DNA of 64,000 nucleotides. Source: Tranzscheliella williamsii. Lineage: Eukaryota; Basidiomycota; Ustilaginomycetes; Ustilaginales; Ustilaginaceae. The stretch's first letter is position 1; each line of letters opens with the position of its first letter. Of the stretch, positions 9,943-20,659 are shown piece by piece. The translations under genes and the position numbers were made by a program. The stretch covers positions 1-64,000 of the forward strand of contig JALBYF010000009.1 of the NCBI GenBank assembly GCA_023212725.1, given 5' to 3'. The notes beneath the pieces were generated by a model. It was not told the DNA's origin, did not search any database, and worked only from the letters and a program-made list of their open reading frames with translations.

Positions 9943-12717
9943 CTACGACCGCTTCTTGTCGCCAAAGTCGCGCTTGAAGGAGCTGCGGGCCTTGGAGGCG
10001 GAGGCGGGTTTGGAGAAGGAGCTCTTGGGCTTGCCGGACTTGGCGGACTTTTTGGCGGCCGACTTGTTGGCGAGCTTGGCGGGGGCGACGTGGAGCTTGG
10101 TGGGGCGCTGGGCCTTCTTGGCGGCGCGGACGGAGGCGGCCAGGGTGGAGTCGGGGGCGGTTTTAGCGCCGGCGGAGGAGGCGGCGCTGGTGCGCTCGCG
10201 GGCGTCTTCGTCGCGCATCATGCGGCTGCGGCGCTTCTTGCGGCTGAGGCCGGCGTAGCGGTCGCGCGTCTCCTTGTTGGCGCCCATGCTGGCGTTGTAC
10301 TGCGCCTTGCTCAGCTCGGCAGCCTTTTCCTTGTCGCCGCCGGTCTGGAACCAGGTGCGCTTGGGCCGGCCAAAGATCTCGGCCTGGTGCTCGATCATGT
10401 TTTCGCCCTTCTTGAGCTCCATCTCGGCGACGCGCAGCGCGCGCTCATCGCGCTCGTCGCGCAACACCGCGTCCACCTCGGGCTTGAGCTCCTCGAGCGT
10501 CGCCAGCATCTGCTGCGTCACCTCGCCGGGGATAATGCGGTGCTTGACCTGCTCGGCGCTCGACTTCTTGATCGCCAGCTTCAGCATCTTGCGGTCCGCC
10601 TCGCCCACCAACGTCACCGCCCGGCCGTTGCGCCCCGCTCGCGCCGTTCGCCCGACCCGATGCAGATACGACTCGAACTGGCCCGGCATGTCGTAGTTGA
10701 TCACGGTCTGGACGCCCTTGATGTCCAGACCTCGGCTCGCCAGGTCGGTCGCCAGCAGGAAATCCACCTTGCCGTCGCGGAAGGCAGTCAGCGCGTCGAT
10801 ACGCTGTTCCTGCGACAAGTCGCCGTGCAGCTCGCCCGCGGACAGCCCGAGCAGCCCAAAGACAATCTTGAGCTGATGCGCCAGCTTCTTGGAGCGGACA
10901 AAGATGATCACCTGGCTGGTGAACGTGCGTGTGCAGAGTGCGAGCAGCAGCGCCGGACGGTGCGCGTCCTCGCTCTTTCCGCGCGCCACAGGCGCCATCG
11001 ACCCCTCGCCGCCCACCCCGGCGAGCCCGTCGGCGCCAGCCACCCCGCCCGGGCCCGAGCCGCGAACACGGACAAACTCCTGGATCAGCTTCTTGGCCGT
11101 GGTCCGCTTGGGATCCACAAACAGCCGCACCGGCCGCTTGAGCGAGAGCCGCACCAGCTGCTCCACGTCGTCCGTCATGGTGGCCGAGAAGAGCATCGTC
11201 TGCCGTGCGCCGCGCGGACACGACTTGACAATCTCGTTGAGCTCGTCGGCGAATCCGTCCTCGAGCATCCGGTCTGCCTCGTCCATGATGAGGATTTCAA
11301 TGTCGTCGAGTGTAAATGCGGCCGAGTTCCGCACATGGTCAATCAATCGCCCCGGTGTAGCGATCACGACCTCTGGGCGCATTTTGAGCTCCGCTTCCTG
11401 CGACTTGAGCGATAGACCTCCGACGCAGAGACAGAAGCGGATGTCAGTGAATTTGGCAATCGACTTGCCCACCGAGTAGCACTGGATAGCCAGTTCTCGC
11501 GTAGGCGCGAGGATGAGGACACGAGACTTGGCCTCTTCTGCGCGGCCTTTGGCGCGCCACGTGAGACGCTCGATGGTAGGAACCATAAAGGCAGCCGTCT
11601 TACCGGACCCGGTCACGGCGCCAGCTACGATATCCTTGCCGGCCAGCGCGATGGGGATGGTCCTCGACTGGATAGGTGTAGGCTTCTGGAACGAAAGAGA
11701 CGAGAGCGCGCGGAGAACCGGCCGTGACAAGGAGAAGCCGGAGAAAGAAGTATCGTCTGCATCCGCAGAAGTCTTGGACTTTTTGCTGGGCGACGCGGCG
11801 GGCTCTTCGGCGAAGAAGGCGGCCTTTTTCGCCTTGACTGCTTCCGTCTCTTCGTCCGAATCGTCATCACTGCTTGAGTTCGAGTCTTGCTCGTGGTTCT
11901 GCAACGCCGCGGCGTCGATTTCGTCATCATCTTCGTCTTCGTCGTCGTCATCCTCGCTGTCGGATGGGTCTTTGTCGCTATCGATCTCGACTCCCTCCTC
12001 CCCCTCCGCTTCGTCTCCGACCTTGCTGGACGCGCCGCCGAAACGATCTGCGTCGCTTTCGTCTTCACTGTCGCCAAATTCCGCGAATTTGATGTCGTCG
12101 TCCAAGCTGTCTTGCGTGTCCCGATCTTCGCTGGCATCGCTGTCTGACTCAGGCTCGGGCAACTTCAGCTGTGGCCTATCTTTTCTCCTCTTCTCGATGA
12201 TATCGTCCACGTCGAGCTTCTTGTGCATCCTGGTGCCGGTCACCGTCATGTCCCAGCCTTCCGCCTCGCCGCCTTGATAGTCAGCGCCCGAACCATCGCC
12301 GAAAATATCAAACTCAAAGTCATTGGCGAGGACCAGGGCGTCTTTCGAAGTCGCCCCGCCGGCCGATTTTGACGAGACAGGACGTGCTGCGCCGTTGCTA
12401 GACGATCCAACGCTCTCGACGATCTTCTCCCTGCCAGCGAGATGCGCTTTCTGCTTGCGTTTCCGCTGGTTCTTGCTGAGCGCAGTTGGCTCGTCCTGTG
12501 CTGCCGTACTGTCTTGCTCTGGCTCGTCCTCAGAGGCAGAAACCTCAGCCATGTCGATATCTTGCTCGTCGAGAGGTCCCTCGTCATCAGAGTCTAGCGT
12601 CATGATAAAGTCATTGTCGGCGCCGGCGGTCACTGGCCTCGCCCTAGCCTTTCCCTTGGCAGGGCTAGCCATGGCTGCGCTGGCCTTGTTGGTCGTTCTC
12701 TTCGTTGCTGCCGGCAT
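9943..12717 (-). CDS. DRS1: DEAD-box ATP-dependent RNA helicase for large-subunit ribosome assembly
   Basis: Nucleolar helicase required for maturation of the 60S ribosomal subunit. The 924-residue protein starts at the first ATG; the upstream frame begins only with GTG. It has an acidic Asp/Glu/Ser-rich region (about 190-290) typical of Drs1, then the Q motif (about 325-350), Walker A AVTGSGKT (about 367-374), PTRELA (about 405), TPGR (about 454), DEAD (about 479-482), SAT (about 511-513), and domain 2 with LATDLASRGLDI and HRVGRTARAG. The tail is Lys/Arg-rich and suits nucleolar retention. An insertion rich in Gly and Ala (encoded about 10965-11060) interrupts the second RecA domain. No intron was seen. 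The acidic leader plus motif set points to Drs1 rather than other DEAD proteins. Confidence 0.95.
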   Translation of the reverse strand: MPAATKRTTNKASAAMASPAKGKARARPVTAGADNDFIMTLDSDDEGPLDEQDIDMAEVSASEDEPEQDSTAAQDEPTALSKNQRKRKQKAHLAGREKIVESVGSSSNGAARPVSSKSAGGATSKDALVLANDFEFDIFGDGSGADYQGGEAEGWDMTVTGTRMHKKLDVDDIIEKRRKDRPQLKLPEPESDSDASEDRDTQDSLDDDIKFAEFGDSEDESDADRFGGASSKVGDEAEGEEGVEIDSDKDPSDSEDDDDEDEDDDEIDAAALQNHEQDSNSSSDDDSDEETEAVKAKKAAFFAEEPAASPSKKSKTSADADDTSFSGFSLSRPVLRALSSLSFQKPTPIQSRTIPIALAGKDIVAGAVTGSGKTAAFMVPTIERLTWRAKGRAEEAKSRVLILAPTRELAIQCYSVGKSIAKFTDIRFCLCVGGLSLKSQEAELKMRPEVVIATPGRLIDHVRNSAAFTLDDIEILIMDEADRMLEDGFADELNEIVKSCPRGARQTMLFSATMTDDVEQLVRLSLKRPVRLFVDPKRTTAKKLIQEFVRVRGSGPGGVAGADGLAGVGGEGSMAPVARGKSEDAHRPALLLALCTRTFTSQVIIFVRSKKLAHQLKIVFGLLGLSAGELHGDLSQEQRIDALTAFRDGKVDFLLATDLASRGLDIKGVQTVINYDMPGQFESYLHRVGRTARAGRNGRAVTLVGEADRKMLKLAIKKSSAEQVKHRIIPGEVTQQMLATLEELKPEVDAVLRDERDERALRVAEMELKKGENMIEHQAEIFGRPKRTWFQTGGDKEKAAELSKAQYNASMGANKETRDRYAGLSRKKRRSRMMRDEDARERTSAASSAGAKTAPDSTLAASVRAAKKAQRPTKLHVAPAKLANKSAAKKSAKSGKPKSSFSKPASASKARSSFKRDFGDKKRS

Positions 12718-13515
12718 GCTTGCAAGACTGGTGGGAGAACTGAGCGTAGCTGCTGCCTCCGCTGTGGAGCAGCGACACTGCGAAAGCCACGCTGACGTTC
12801 GCTGCCCTGAACTTTTTTCTGCGACCGAGAAAGGAAATTCTTCTGAGCCCGCGCTGCTCACCTACAATTTCCAAAAAAATTCGACCCGACGAACCGCTAG
12901 CTCATCGGGGCGCTGATCTGGCCAATCTCCCCGATTTGCAAATGGAGGCTTGCGGCCTTATTGCCGAGCTACTACCCGGAGACGCGTCTGAAGTTCCGCC
13001 AGAGGTTCCGCTAGTCTACCTGGCGTAAAGCTTGGATGGCGGGTGGGGTTGGGCACTTGCCGAGCAAGTAGCCGTGGTGCTTAATCCACCATGTCGCGAG
13101 CGGCAAATGCCAAACTGAGCCTGATAACAGACGCTTCTCCGCTGGCAATATCAACAACGTTACCGCTTCTCCGCAGGCAATATTACCAATAATTGGTCGG
13201 ACGTTGGCCAGTATTTGTGACGTGCCGTCGGCTACTATAGCGAAACTGGCTCGCCAGCCCGCGCAATATACGCTCAGCCTCGAATGCCGGTCTAGATAGC
13301 GCGCGCTGTCAGCGAAATAGGCTCGTCCCCTGGGCCGTCCTCTATAAGTATCGCAGAATTCGCGCTGCATCGACGCGGATACCGTACTTACCTCATCATC
13401 GATGCCACATCTGGTACAAGTGCAATAATCGCGCAGGACAAGTCTGTTACCCCGCACGCATCTCAACGTACAGCCCCTGGACCGCTTCTCCGCTACTGGC
13501 TATTCCTTACACAAC
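12718..13515. promoter_or_regulatory. Divergent promoter region between DRS1 and CAR2
   Basis: The region separates two divergent genes. A TATAAG element lies at 13343-13348, 173 bp before the CAR2 ATG. The 11-mer CGCTTCTCCGC occurs at 13132-13142, 13164-13174 and 13484-13494, all on the CAR2 sense strand. The first two copies are each followed by a GGCAATAT octamer. These are candidate regulatory repeats; the function is inferred only from position. Confidence 0.4.
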
Positions 13516-14901
13516 ATGGCGCCTGCAGCTACATCCACCGTTGCCGCGGCGGCAGCGGCAGTGCCAGCGGCGGCCAAGACCGTCGCAAGCGCCGTCTCCT
13601 CGACGGTGGCTGCGAGCACCTCGAGCGTGTCCAGTTCAGAGACCATGGCGAAGGAAGCCGAGTACGGCGCGCACAACTACCACCCTCTGCCCGTTGTCTT
13701 TGAACGCGCGCAGGGTGCGCACGTCTGGGATCCCGAGGGACGGCAGTACCTCGACTTCCTGTCGGCCTACTCGGCTGTCAACCAGGGCCACTGTCATCCG
13801 GCGATTGTCGGCGCGCTTGTGGCGCAGGCGCAGAAGCTGACGCTCAGCTCGCGCGCGTTCTACAACAGCGCATTTGCACCGTTTGCGGAAAAGATGCACA
13901 AGACGTTCGGCTACGACATGGTCCTCCCCGTCAACACCGGCGCAGAGGCAGTCGAGACCGCGCTCAAACTCGCGCGCAAGTGGGGCTACCTGAAAAAGGG
14001 CATCCCGGAGGGCAAGGCGCGTCTCCTCTCCGTGCAGGGCAACTTCCACGGCCGCACCTTCGGCGTCATCTCCATGTCGACCGACCCCGAGTCGCGCACA
14101 GGCTTTGGTCCGTTCCTCGACCGCGTCGGCGCCGGCGTCGACGACATGACGATTCGCTATGACCATGCCGAGGACCTCGAAGCGGTACTGGACAAGTACG
14201 GCGAGGAGGTGGCCGCGTTCCTTGTTGAACCGATCCAGGGCGAGGCGGGGATCGTGGTGCCGTCCGCGGGCTATCTGAAGAAGGTGGAGCAGCTGTGCCG
14301 CAAGCACAATGTGCTGTTTATCTGCGACGAGATCCAGACGGGGCTGGGGCGGACGGGCAAGATGCTGTGCCACCAGCACGACGGGGTGCGGCCGGACATT
14401 GTTACGCTCGGCAAGGCGCTGTCGGGGGGTGTCTATCCGGTGTCGGCGGTGCTGGCGGACCGGGAGGTGATGCTCACCATCCAGCCGGGCGAGCACGGCT
14501 CGACGTATGGCGGCAATCCGCTCGCCTGTGCCGTGGCCAGCGCGGCGCTCGACGTGCTGGTCGACGAGCAGCTGTGCGAGCGCGCCGAGCGCCTCGGCGC
14601 CACCTTCCGCGCACAGCTCGCACAGATCACCCACCCGCTCCTCGCCTCCGTCCGCGGCCGCGGCCTGCTCAACGCCATCGTCATCGACGACGCCAAGTCC
14701 ACAAAGCACAGGTCCGCTTGGCACCTCTGCCTCCTCCTCAAGAGCAAGGGCCTCCTCACCAAACCCACCCACCACAACATCATCCGCCTCGCTCCCCCCC
14801 TCGTCATCTCCGAGGCCGACCTCCTCCGCGGCGTCCACATCATCCGCGACGCCCTCGAAGAACTCGACACCCTCGACTCCATCCCCGGCGACGACGCCTA
14901 G
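13516..14901 (+). CDS. CAR2: Ornithine aminotransferase
   Basis: PLP-dependent class III aminotransferase that converts ornithine and 2-oxoglutarate to glutamate semialdehyde and glutamate in arginine catabolism. The 461-residue protein shows the family blocks [36 protein letters not shown], the PLP-lysine segment TLGKALSGG, and STYGGNPLA. These favour ornithine over acetylornithine aminotransferase. The N-terminal 43 residues are Ala/Ser/Val/Thr-rich with few charges. A second ATG at 13645 lies just before the conserved region and could be an alternative start. No intron was seen. The coding strand changes from G-ending to C-ending codons at about 14580. Yeast Car2 is cytosolic; the Ala-rich extension leaves localisation open here. 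Confidence 0.95.
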   Translation: MAPAATSTVAAAAAAVPAAAKTVASAVSSTVAASTSSVSSSETMAKEAEYGAHNYHPLPVVFERAQGAHVWDPEGRQYLDFLSAYSAVNQGHCHPAIVGALVAQAQKLTLSSRAFYNSAFAPFAEKMHKTFGYDMVLPVNTGAEAVETALKLARKWGYLKKGIPEGKARLLSVQGNFHGRTFGVISMSTDPESRTGFGPFLDRVGAGVDDMTIRYDHAEDLEAVLDKYGEEVAAFLVEPIQGEAGIVVPSAGYLKKVEQLCRKHNVLFICDEIQTGLGRTGKMLCHQHDGVRPDIVTLGKALSGGVYPVSAVLADREVMLTIQPGEHGSTYGGNPLACAVASAALDVLVDEQLCERAERLGATFRAQLAQITHPLLASVRGRGLLNAIVIDDAKSTKHRSAWHLCLLLKSKGLLTKPTHHNIIRLAPPLVISEADLLRGVHIIRDALEELDTLDSIPGDDA

Positions 14902-17369
14902 CTCGACCCCGCATCTTTCGCCTGTACTTAGTGCGCCCTCGGAGAACCAGCCGTTCCCAGAAGAGACTCTACAAAAATGATGACCAGTCCATCAGCCTCC
15001 TTTGTGTCCACTCGATCCGGCGCATTGCGGCCCGCGCCACCCCTCGCGCACGCGACGTGAGATAGTCCCAGTGTTAGGCCATTTATGTATAGTACAGTAC
15101 AGATAGTAGTATGCGGGCAGCGCCGCGAAGCCGGGGAAGCAGGACGCTTTTCCAAAGCACCTAGCTTTCCGGCTGCGCGACGCCGTGCAGCCGCCCGGCA
15201 GCGAGACGCAGACGCGGGCGACGGAGGGGAAAAATTAAGGGTACGTTTCCGACGGGCGTCGAAGAGAAGCGGCAGGGCGGGGCGGCAGTGGGATCACCCA
15301 CGGTGGCCGTGCGAGTGCGGACGGCATGACGAGGGGCAGGCGCATGCGGGGCTGCGGACGAGCCAAGCGAGCCAGAAGCTCTAATACACTTCGGCCTCTC
15401 GGTGCATCGTGCCTGTCCGGCCAGGCGGGCGGCGCGCGACGGCACGAGAGACCGATCTCCGAAGAGCCGTGCATTGCTACGAGTCCGCTGCTCTGCATCC
15501 ACCGATCCATCTCGTCCTGCAATTGTCCCTGCCCGCTTTGCCGCCTCCAAAGAGGCTCGGCACCCCTGTCTGCGCCAGGCATATGCCCACCATCTTCCTA
15601 CGACTCCCATCGAATTCGACCTAGCGGTCATCGCCGTCGCGAGAGTCTCGTAAAGCGATGACCGTTTGTTCTGTGCGCCTCAAGAACGTTGCTCCAACCG
15701 GGTTCCGATAGTCAGCGTCGCGCAGACCGCACCGAGACAAGGAAAGGCAGTGAGCAGTGAGCAGCCTCCGAACCAGAGCAATAGGACAAGGAGCAAACAG
15801 AGAGATACGCGCTTGGCCCTACCCGAGATGGCAGGTTGTGAGTAGAGCACGCCGTGGCAAACGGACCCAAGTAAGCGGCCATCCGTTCTTCTGTCCGTCA
15901 TGATTTAGCCGCATCGCGTGCGGCAGCGGTCTCGGAAGAAGAGACGAAGAAAAGGACCGCAGTATGTGGTCTACTTTGCAAACCTCTGCAAGAACCACAC
16001 TTACGCTTACCAAGGTAAGCATCGAGGAGAAGGGGTACCACTGCCTTGCCTTGTCCAAAAACACAGCTGCAAACAGCAGCTGTAAGGGACCAAAGGACGC
16101 AATTGGACTGGCGGTGGGAATTCGGGGTTCGTCTGTGCTTCTAGATCCGCCTTATGCCTACACTCCGGCCCAGCCATGAGGTCCGTAGGCGCGGAACACT
16201 CGACGTGGCGGATACGGAGAATAAGGCGAGTCCAGAAGGCACATCCAAAGGATGCACTCGTCCGCAGAACAACATGTAGCATCCCTCTCGCCACCAGATA
16301 CCCTGGGCGCCGAGACAGCAGTAAGGTGCCGTCAAAGCGCACATTCGATCAAAGTGGAAGAGGCTCCGCAAATTCCACATATCCTAACTCGCTTCCCAGC
16401 CTGATTTCGATCGTAGCTAATTGCTTAGCCGCCACGAAACCAGGGAAGGGAGCCGCAAGACAGGCAGAACAACGCCCTTAACCTCTGTGAGGCAAGGGGA
16501 CGTCCCTCTGCAGCACCGCATAAATCAACTTAGGGTTAGGATCGTCTACCACCACTTTGAAACTTCGGTGAAGCTACCTGCCATGCATCATCGTATCCGG
16601 AGCCTATTACCCTCGATCGAAGGAGCAGACAGTCGGACGCACGAACAACTTGTACGGGTGTACAAGAGCAAGGGACCTTACTGCCTTACCACCCCTTCCA
16701 TCGTGTTATGAGGGTGACAGGCCGAACAACGATGCTGCTTTTGGCTGGCGGGCGGTAGATCGAAAATGGGTTGGATGCAGCGCCATCTTGTTCGCTTCGC
16801 GCACGGTATGCTCTACGCCGACCAGTAGCTACGCTCTCTCGGTTACGTCCGTCCCTGTCCTACCTGTCTGGATAGTGGCTGTGCCACTGCCTTTGTCGGC
16901 TATCCGGCGGACGATCTGTCGTCGGCGACCTACGAACGGAAAGCGGTAAGGGCGTGGGCATAATCCGCGATGACGTAAGCTCGACTGGATGTGTGAGGCA
17001 ATCAAAGGATAATGAAGTGTCCTGACCAGCTCGGGGAACAAGACATGGCCAGAGCAATGGACAGCGGGTGTGAATTGTTCTGGCGCATGTGCTGCAGCAC
17101 CGGCCGCCTTCCTCTGCTCACATTTGAAGATTGGATGAAGAGCGCCGGATGGTCTGCTCCTTGCCTTGGAACCAGATATCCTCGCGAACGAAGACATAAG
17201 TGTCCAGAGAGTGTTGGGGCGCCGAAAGCTCATACGATGGTACCGGCGTTGGACTTCGTTGCTGTTGGCGTAGCGTTCGGGTCTCTGGCAAAGCCGGAAA
17301 TGGAGTGGAAGATTCACAGCGGCCCTCAGTACTCTCGAAGCTTTTCCAGGTGCTAGTCGATGCAAGTGC
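14902..17369. other. Gene-poor region
   Basis: About 2.5 kb with only short overlapping frames in both strands, none with a recognised motif or a good codon pattern. The first 700 bp is GC-rich. TTAGGGTTAGG occurs at 16530-16540, too short to call a telomeric tract. A weak alternative 3' exon of the DUF3128 gene could lie at about 17230-17284. Confidence 0.5.
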
Positions 17370-17702
17370 TTACCTGCGGATCTCCCAGACATTTTCCGAG
17401 CTTTCGCGGCCGAGTCTGTCGCTGGCAGTCTTTTCGGCTTTCCTTTGGATCCAAGCGTCGTACTTTTCCTCCGCAGACATGCTCTTCATGGTCAGGCAGA
17501 ATTTGAAGTCGTCCAGCTTGTGCTTACAGTCCTGTAAACCGCCATATCTATATATCGCCTTGAGTTGAGGCCCGAGTGCAAAGCACTGGGCCCATTTGTC
17601 AAACAAGTCGGTGCAACTCGGCATCTCCGATAGAGGGATAGATGCCTTGTGGTAGACAACATCCTCAGCTATATAGCTGGCATATTTATTGGCGTCCGAC
17701 AT
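17370..17702 (-). CDS. DUF3128 (Emi1/PANTS-like) small twin-cysteine protein
   Basis: Predicted 110-residue soluble protein of the DUF3128 family, which includes yeast Emi1. The core runs from PSCTDLFDKWAQCF to LQDCKHKLDDFKFCL, giving four cysteines in two pairs arranged as in CHCH-like proteins. Yeast Emi1 is linked to induction of early meiotic genes; a mitochondrial or redox role for the fold is plausible but not shown here. The start is the ATG just before SDANKY. The frame continues upstream through a duplicated 12-nt element but without a family match. The stop codon lies inside a GTAAGC donor-like hexamer, so an alternative spliced C-terminus ending near 17230 is possible. Confidence 0.8.
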   Translation of the reverse strand: MSDANKYASYIAEDVVYHKASIPLSEMPSCTDLFDKWAQCFALGPQLKAIYRYGGLQDCKHKLDDFKFCLTMKSMSAEEKYDAWIQRKAEKTASDRLGRESSENVWEIRR

Positions 17703-18202
17703 GGTAGTTCTTTGCGAGAGATCGTGGTTGCAAGTCAAGTTGCGGCATACCTTGCGGCATACCTTACGTTCGCGGCAATGTAGAGAGACCAAAGAAGAAC
17801 GCGAGCTCAAGCACGCCCGACGCGTTTTCCGTGCGAGAGATTTTGAGCCGAGATGCGTGTCAATTTGGCTCATCGAATCTTGGTGAGAATGAAGAATGAC
17901 GAGAACAGCTACTCCGTGAACCATCCCTCGCCTTCACAGCCTGGCTCCAGTAGTGTCGCGATAGGGTAGTCAAAGTGGTTTACAAGTATGGAGACAATTC
18001 AAATAGGAACGGCCAACAGATAGAGGCTAAGGTAGAAGCATACAAGTACAGTAACTGAAGAAGCAGACGAGTAGACAAGGGAAAATCGAATAGAACGTTG
18101 AGGTGAATGAGCCGGATTGTGATGCTGGAACTATGCGAACCGCGGAGGTGGTGAGATGGTGGAGAAAGGAAGAAAAGGCCGTCGAAAAGCAGACTAGGAG
18201 AG
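17703..18202. other. Intergenic region between the DUF3128 gene and the C2H2 gene
   Basis: Holds the leader of the DUF3128 gene (minus strand) and the 3' flank of the C2H2 gene. The 12-mer TGCGGCATACCT is directly duplicated at about 17740-17764. Read on the minus strand it gives two copies of a donor-like AAGGTATG. No coding region was seen. Confidence 0.45.
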
Positions 18203-20659
18203 TCATGATGCCTGAGAATCAGACGAAGCAATTTTGTGATCAGTCGTGGCTTCTTCTGTCTTGCCGCCCGCTTTCGCTGCGCCGCGACCACCGCGGCCAC
18301 CGCGGCTGCCTCGACCACGGCCTCTGCCGCGTCCGCGTCCGCGTCCTCGCCCGGCCTTCTCATCGGCGCTACCATTCAGAGTCGGAATGGTAGCGTGCTC
18401 GGAGGCGGGACTCATGGCCGCGTCCAAAAGCAACTGTGCTTCTGACAATGAGCTCGCATGTTTTCCGCCTTGTGAGGCGGCCAGTGTAGAGACAGGGTTG
18501 GCGAATCCGCCGAGCACGGCAGCAGCCGCCTCCATAGCCTCATTAGAGTCGTTTGAGACCATGCTTGGCGAAAAGTTAGCATGGCTGCTTGCCGCCAGCA
18601 ACGCAGCTGTACCGTCTTGCGCCGAAATAGTGTAGGCAGGAAAAGCAGTAGAATTTGACCATGGCATCGGTGGAGCTTGGCTCGATTGCAAGCTGCTCTC
18701 ACTGCCAGCGATCTGATCGGCATAGTAGGGGTTGAATTGTGCCTGCAAGGCAGCTTGCGCCAGCGTCATAGCAGCTTCAGCATCGCTAGCTGAGCGATTC
18801 AATCGGTTGGCAACAGCCTCGCCATCTTTGCCCGTATTGTTGCGCTTCGCTGAGGAGTTTTTGCGACCGCGGGTGGTAGCAGGCCGCTTTGTGCCCCTGG
18901 TGGCTTGTACAGATGTATCTGGTGGAGTGACAGAAGGCGCTTGCTCTGAGTCGCTCTGAATTTCCGAATCGTCTTCATCATCTTCCTCGTCATCCTCCTC
19001 GCTGTCGTCATCTTCATCGTCCTCGTCGTCTTCTTCTTCAATGATGGCACCGTTGGAGTCTGTCGCAACCAGCTTCTTTCCTTTACCGCGGCCCTTGCCT
19101 CTGCTTTTGGGTTTGACGTAGCCAGGCATGTGGCAGCGCGAGTGTCGATTGAGTGTTGTGCGGCGCGTAAACATTTTGCCGCACTTGGGAAACTCGCAGA
19201 CGTAAGGCCTTCGACCGGTGTGCGTTCTTCTATGTCTTGCTAACGAACTACTGTCAGAGAAGCTTTTGTCGCACCCTTCGAACTCACACTTGTGGGGACG
19301 CTCGCCGGAGTGGACCCGCGAGTGTACTGTCAGTGCGGAGCGTTGAATAAAGCTCTTCCCGCAGCCTGGGTAGTCGCATGGGTACGGACGCTCGCCCGTG
19401 TGAATGCGGCGATGGCGTGCAAGATCCGAGCGTCGACTGAATGACTTGTTACAAGTCTCACATTCGTGAAGCTTGGGCCCGCCGGCATCGCTTTCTGTCT
19501 TGACTCTGGCAGCATCTGGCGATGCTGAGGTAGCGCTCGTGGTCAGTGCATCATTCGACTCAGATGGCCCAGCTACAGCGGTTGCCACGGGAGGAGGGGC
19601 GGGTGCCCCTGCTGGCGTTAGTACCTGGGCTGCTAGAGAAGCTAGAGGATTGGTGGAGAACGCCGAAGTGGGCAGTCCGCTAGAGCTATAGTCAGGATAC
19701 CCGTACTGTGTGAAGGCGGGTCCGGCATAGGCATGCGGCGGCTGTGAGACTGCCAACGCGGCTGAGACAGCAGGACTAATGCCCGAGGCATTGACGCTGT
19801 TGGTCAGCTGCGCGTCTGATTCAGTCTTGTCGCTCTTTTTCCGTCCTTTGCCTCGTCCTTTCTTTGGCGGAAGCGGCTGTGAATCTGCTGTAACGTCATT
19901 TTCGGTCTTGATCTGAGGTTTCACATCATCGTCGACTGAACTGGAAGCTGTGATGGAAGGTTGTACTGTGCCAGTAGCCTGCGCATACGTTGCAGCACTG
20001 TCTAGAGAGCTATCGACACCCCGGTAAGGGCGGGCAAAGCCGAGATTGGGTGACTGTGTAAAGCCCAGACCGGACGAGGTGGAGCGATGATAAGCAGTGG
20101 CCGGGTACGGCGGCATTCCATACGTTGGCGCACCCTGCTGATAGAAAGCGCTGGGTGAGGGGAATCGATTCTCGTTGGAGCGCTCTGAATGCTTATTGGC
20201 CTCATTAGCGGCCGCCGCGGCATGTAGTAGAGCTACGACGCTGTCAGCGTTGCTACTGTCTCCATAGTGAAGCGACGGGTCCCCATTAGAGTGTGATGGA
20301 GGGCCAAGGCCTGAATCGAGGTCGAGAGCGGTATAGTCCCTCGCTGCAGATGAAGCAAAAGGGGATGAACGCGCGTCGGTGTACCATGGAGAGCCGTCGC
20401 GTCCTGTATAGGTGCTGGAATGCCTCCAAGCGGAGGATGGTGGCGTTGCGCGATAGCCGTCACGAAGAGGATCGCGTTTCGGGCTGTTGACGTACGCCTC
20501 GCCGATGCGCGGAGAGCTGGCGCTTAAGGGTTCGCCTGCAGAAGTTCTTCTTGCAGCAGCATCTACAGTCGAGGTGAAGGAATGATGCAGGGGTGAGAGC
20601 ATAGAGTCAGTATTGAGCAGACTATTGGCGAAATTGATAATCTCGGGAGAGGCAGCCAT
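18203..20659 (-). CDS. C2H2 zinc-finger transcription factor, intronless, acidic and GRG-tailed
   Basis: Predicted nuclear sequence-specific regulator of 818 residues. Four tandem C2H2 fingers lie at about residues 398-513: [22 protein letters not shown] and YVCEFPKC, with TGERP, SGERP and TGRRP linkers. A basic [11 protein letters not shown] segment follows directly and is a likely nuclear localisation signal. Next is an Asp/Glu run (about 536-566), then Ala/Gln-rich sequence, and a [13 protein letters not shown] tail (about 770-795). The N-terminal 390 residues are Ser/Pro/Tyr-rich and probably hold activation sequences. The start is the first ATG; the frame opens eight codons earlier with TTG only. 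It is a paralogue of the gene at 5732-8043 but lacks its introns. DNA target and process are not identifiable from sequence. Confidence 0.93.
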   Translation of the reverse strand: MAASPEIINFANSLLNTDSMLSPLHHSFTSTVDAAARRTSAGEPLSASSPRIGEAYVNSPKRDPLRDGYRATPPSSAWRHSSTYTGRDGSPWYTDARSSPFASSAARDYTALDLDSGLGPPSHSNGDPSLHYGDSSNADSVVALLHAAAAANEANKHSERSNENRFPSPSAFYQQGAPTYGMPPYPATAYHRSTSSGLGFTQSPNLGFARPYRGVDSSLDSAATYAQATGTVQPSITASSSVDDDVKPQIKTENDVTADSQPLPPKKGRGKGRKKSDKTESDAQLTNSVNASGISPAVSAALAVSQPPHAYAGPAFTQYGYPDYSSSGLPTSAFSTNPLASLAAQVLTPAGAPAPPPVATAVAGPSESNDALTTSATSASPDAARVKTESDAGGPKLHECETCNKSFSRRSDLARHRRIHTGERPYPCDYPGCGKSFIQRSALTVHSRVHSGERPHKCEFEGCDKSFSDSSSLARHRRTHTGRRPYVCEFPKCGKMFTRRTTLNRHSRCHMPGYVKPKSRGKGRGKGKKLVATDSNGAIIEEEDDEDDEDDDSEEDDEEDDEDDSEIQSDSEQAPSVTPPDTSVQATRGTKRPATTRGRKNSSAKRNNTGKDGEAVANRLNRSASDAEAAMTLAQAALQAQFNPYYADQIAGSESSLQSSQAPPMPWSNSTAFPAYTISAQDGTAALLAASSHANFSPSMVSNDSNEAMEAAAAVLGGFANPVSTLAASQGGKHASSLSEAQLLLDAAMSPASEHATIPTLNGSADEKAGRGRGRGRGRGRGRGSRGGRGGRGAAKAGGKTEEATTDHKIASSDSQAS

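Noticed and set aside
10090..11415. Long plus-strand frame (441 codons) opposite DRS1
   Set aside because: It is antisense to a secure helicase gene. GC-rich codons leave the opposite strand open, and its translation has no motif.
13636..14838. 400-codon minus-strand frame opposite CAR2
   Set aside because: Antisense shadow of a well-conserved enzyme, with composition dominated by Arg, Val, Glu and His and no family motif.
15161..15661. Overlapping frames on both strands downstream of CAR2
   Set aside because: All are Arg/Ala/Ser-rich products of GC-rich DNA with no family motif, and none shows convincing splice partners.
16530..16540. TTAGGGTTAGG telomere-like sequence
   Set aside because: Fewer than two full repeats in ordinary sequence; expected by chance at this window size and far too short for a telomeric tract.
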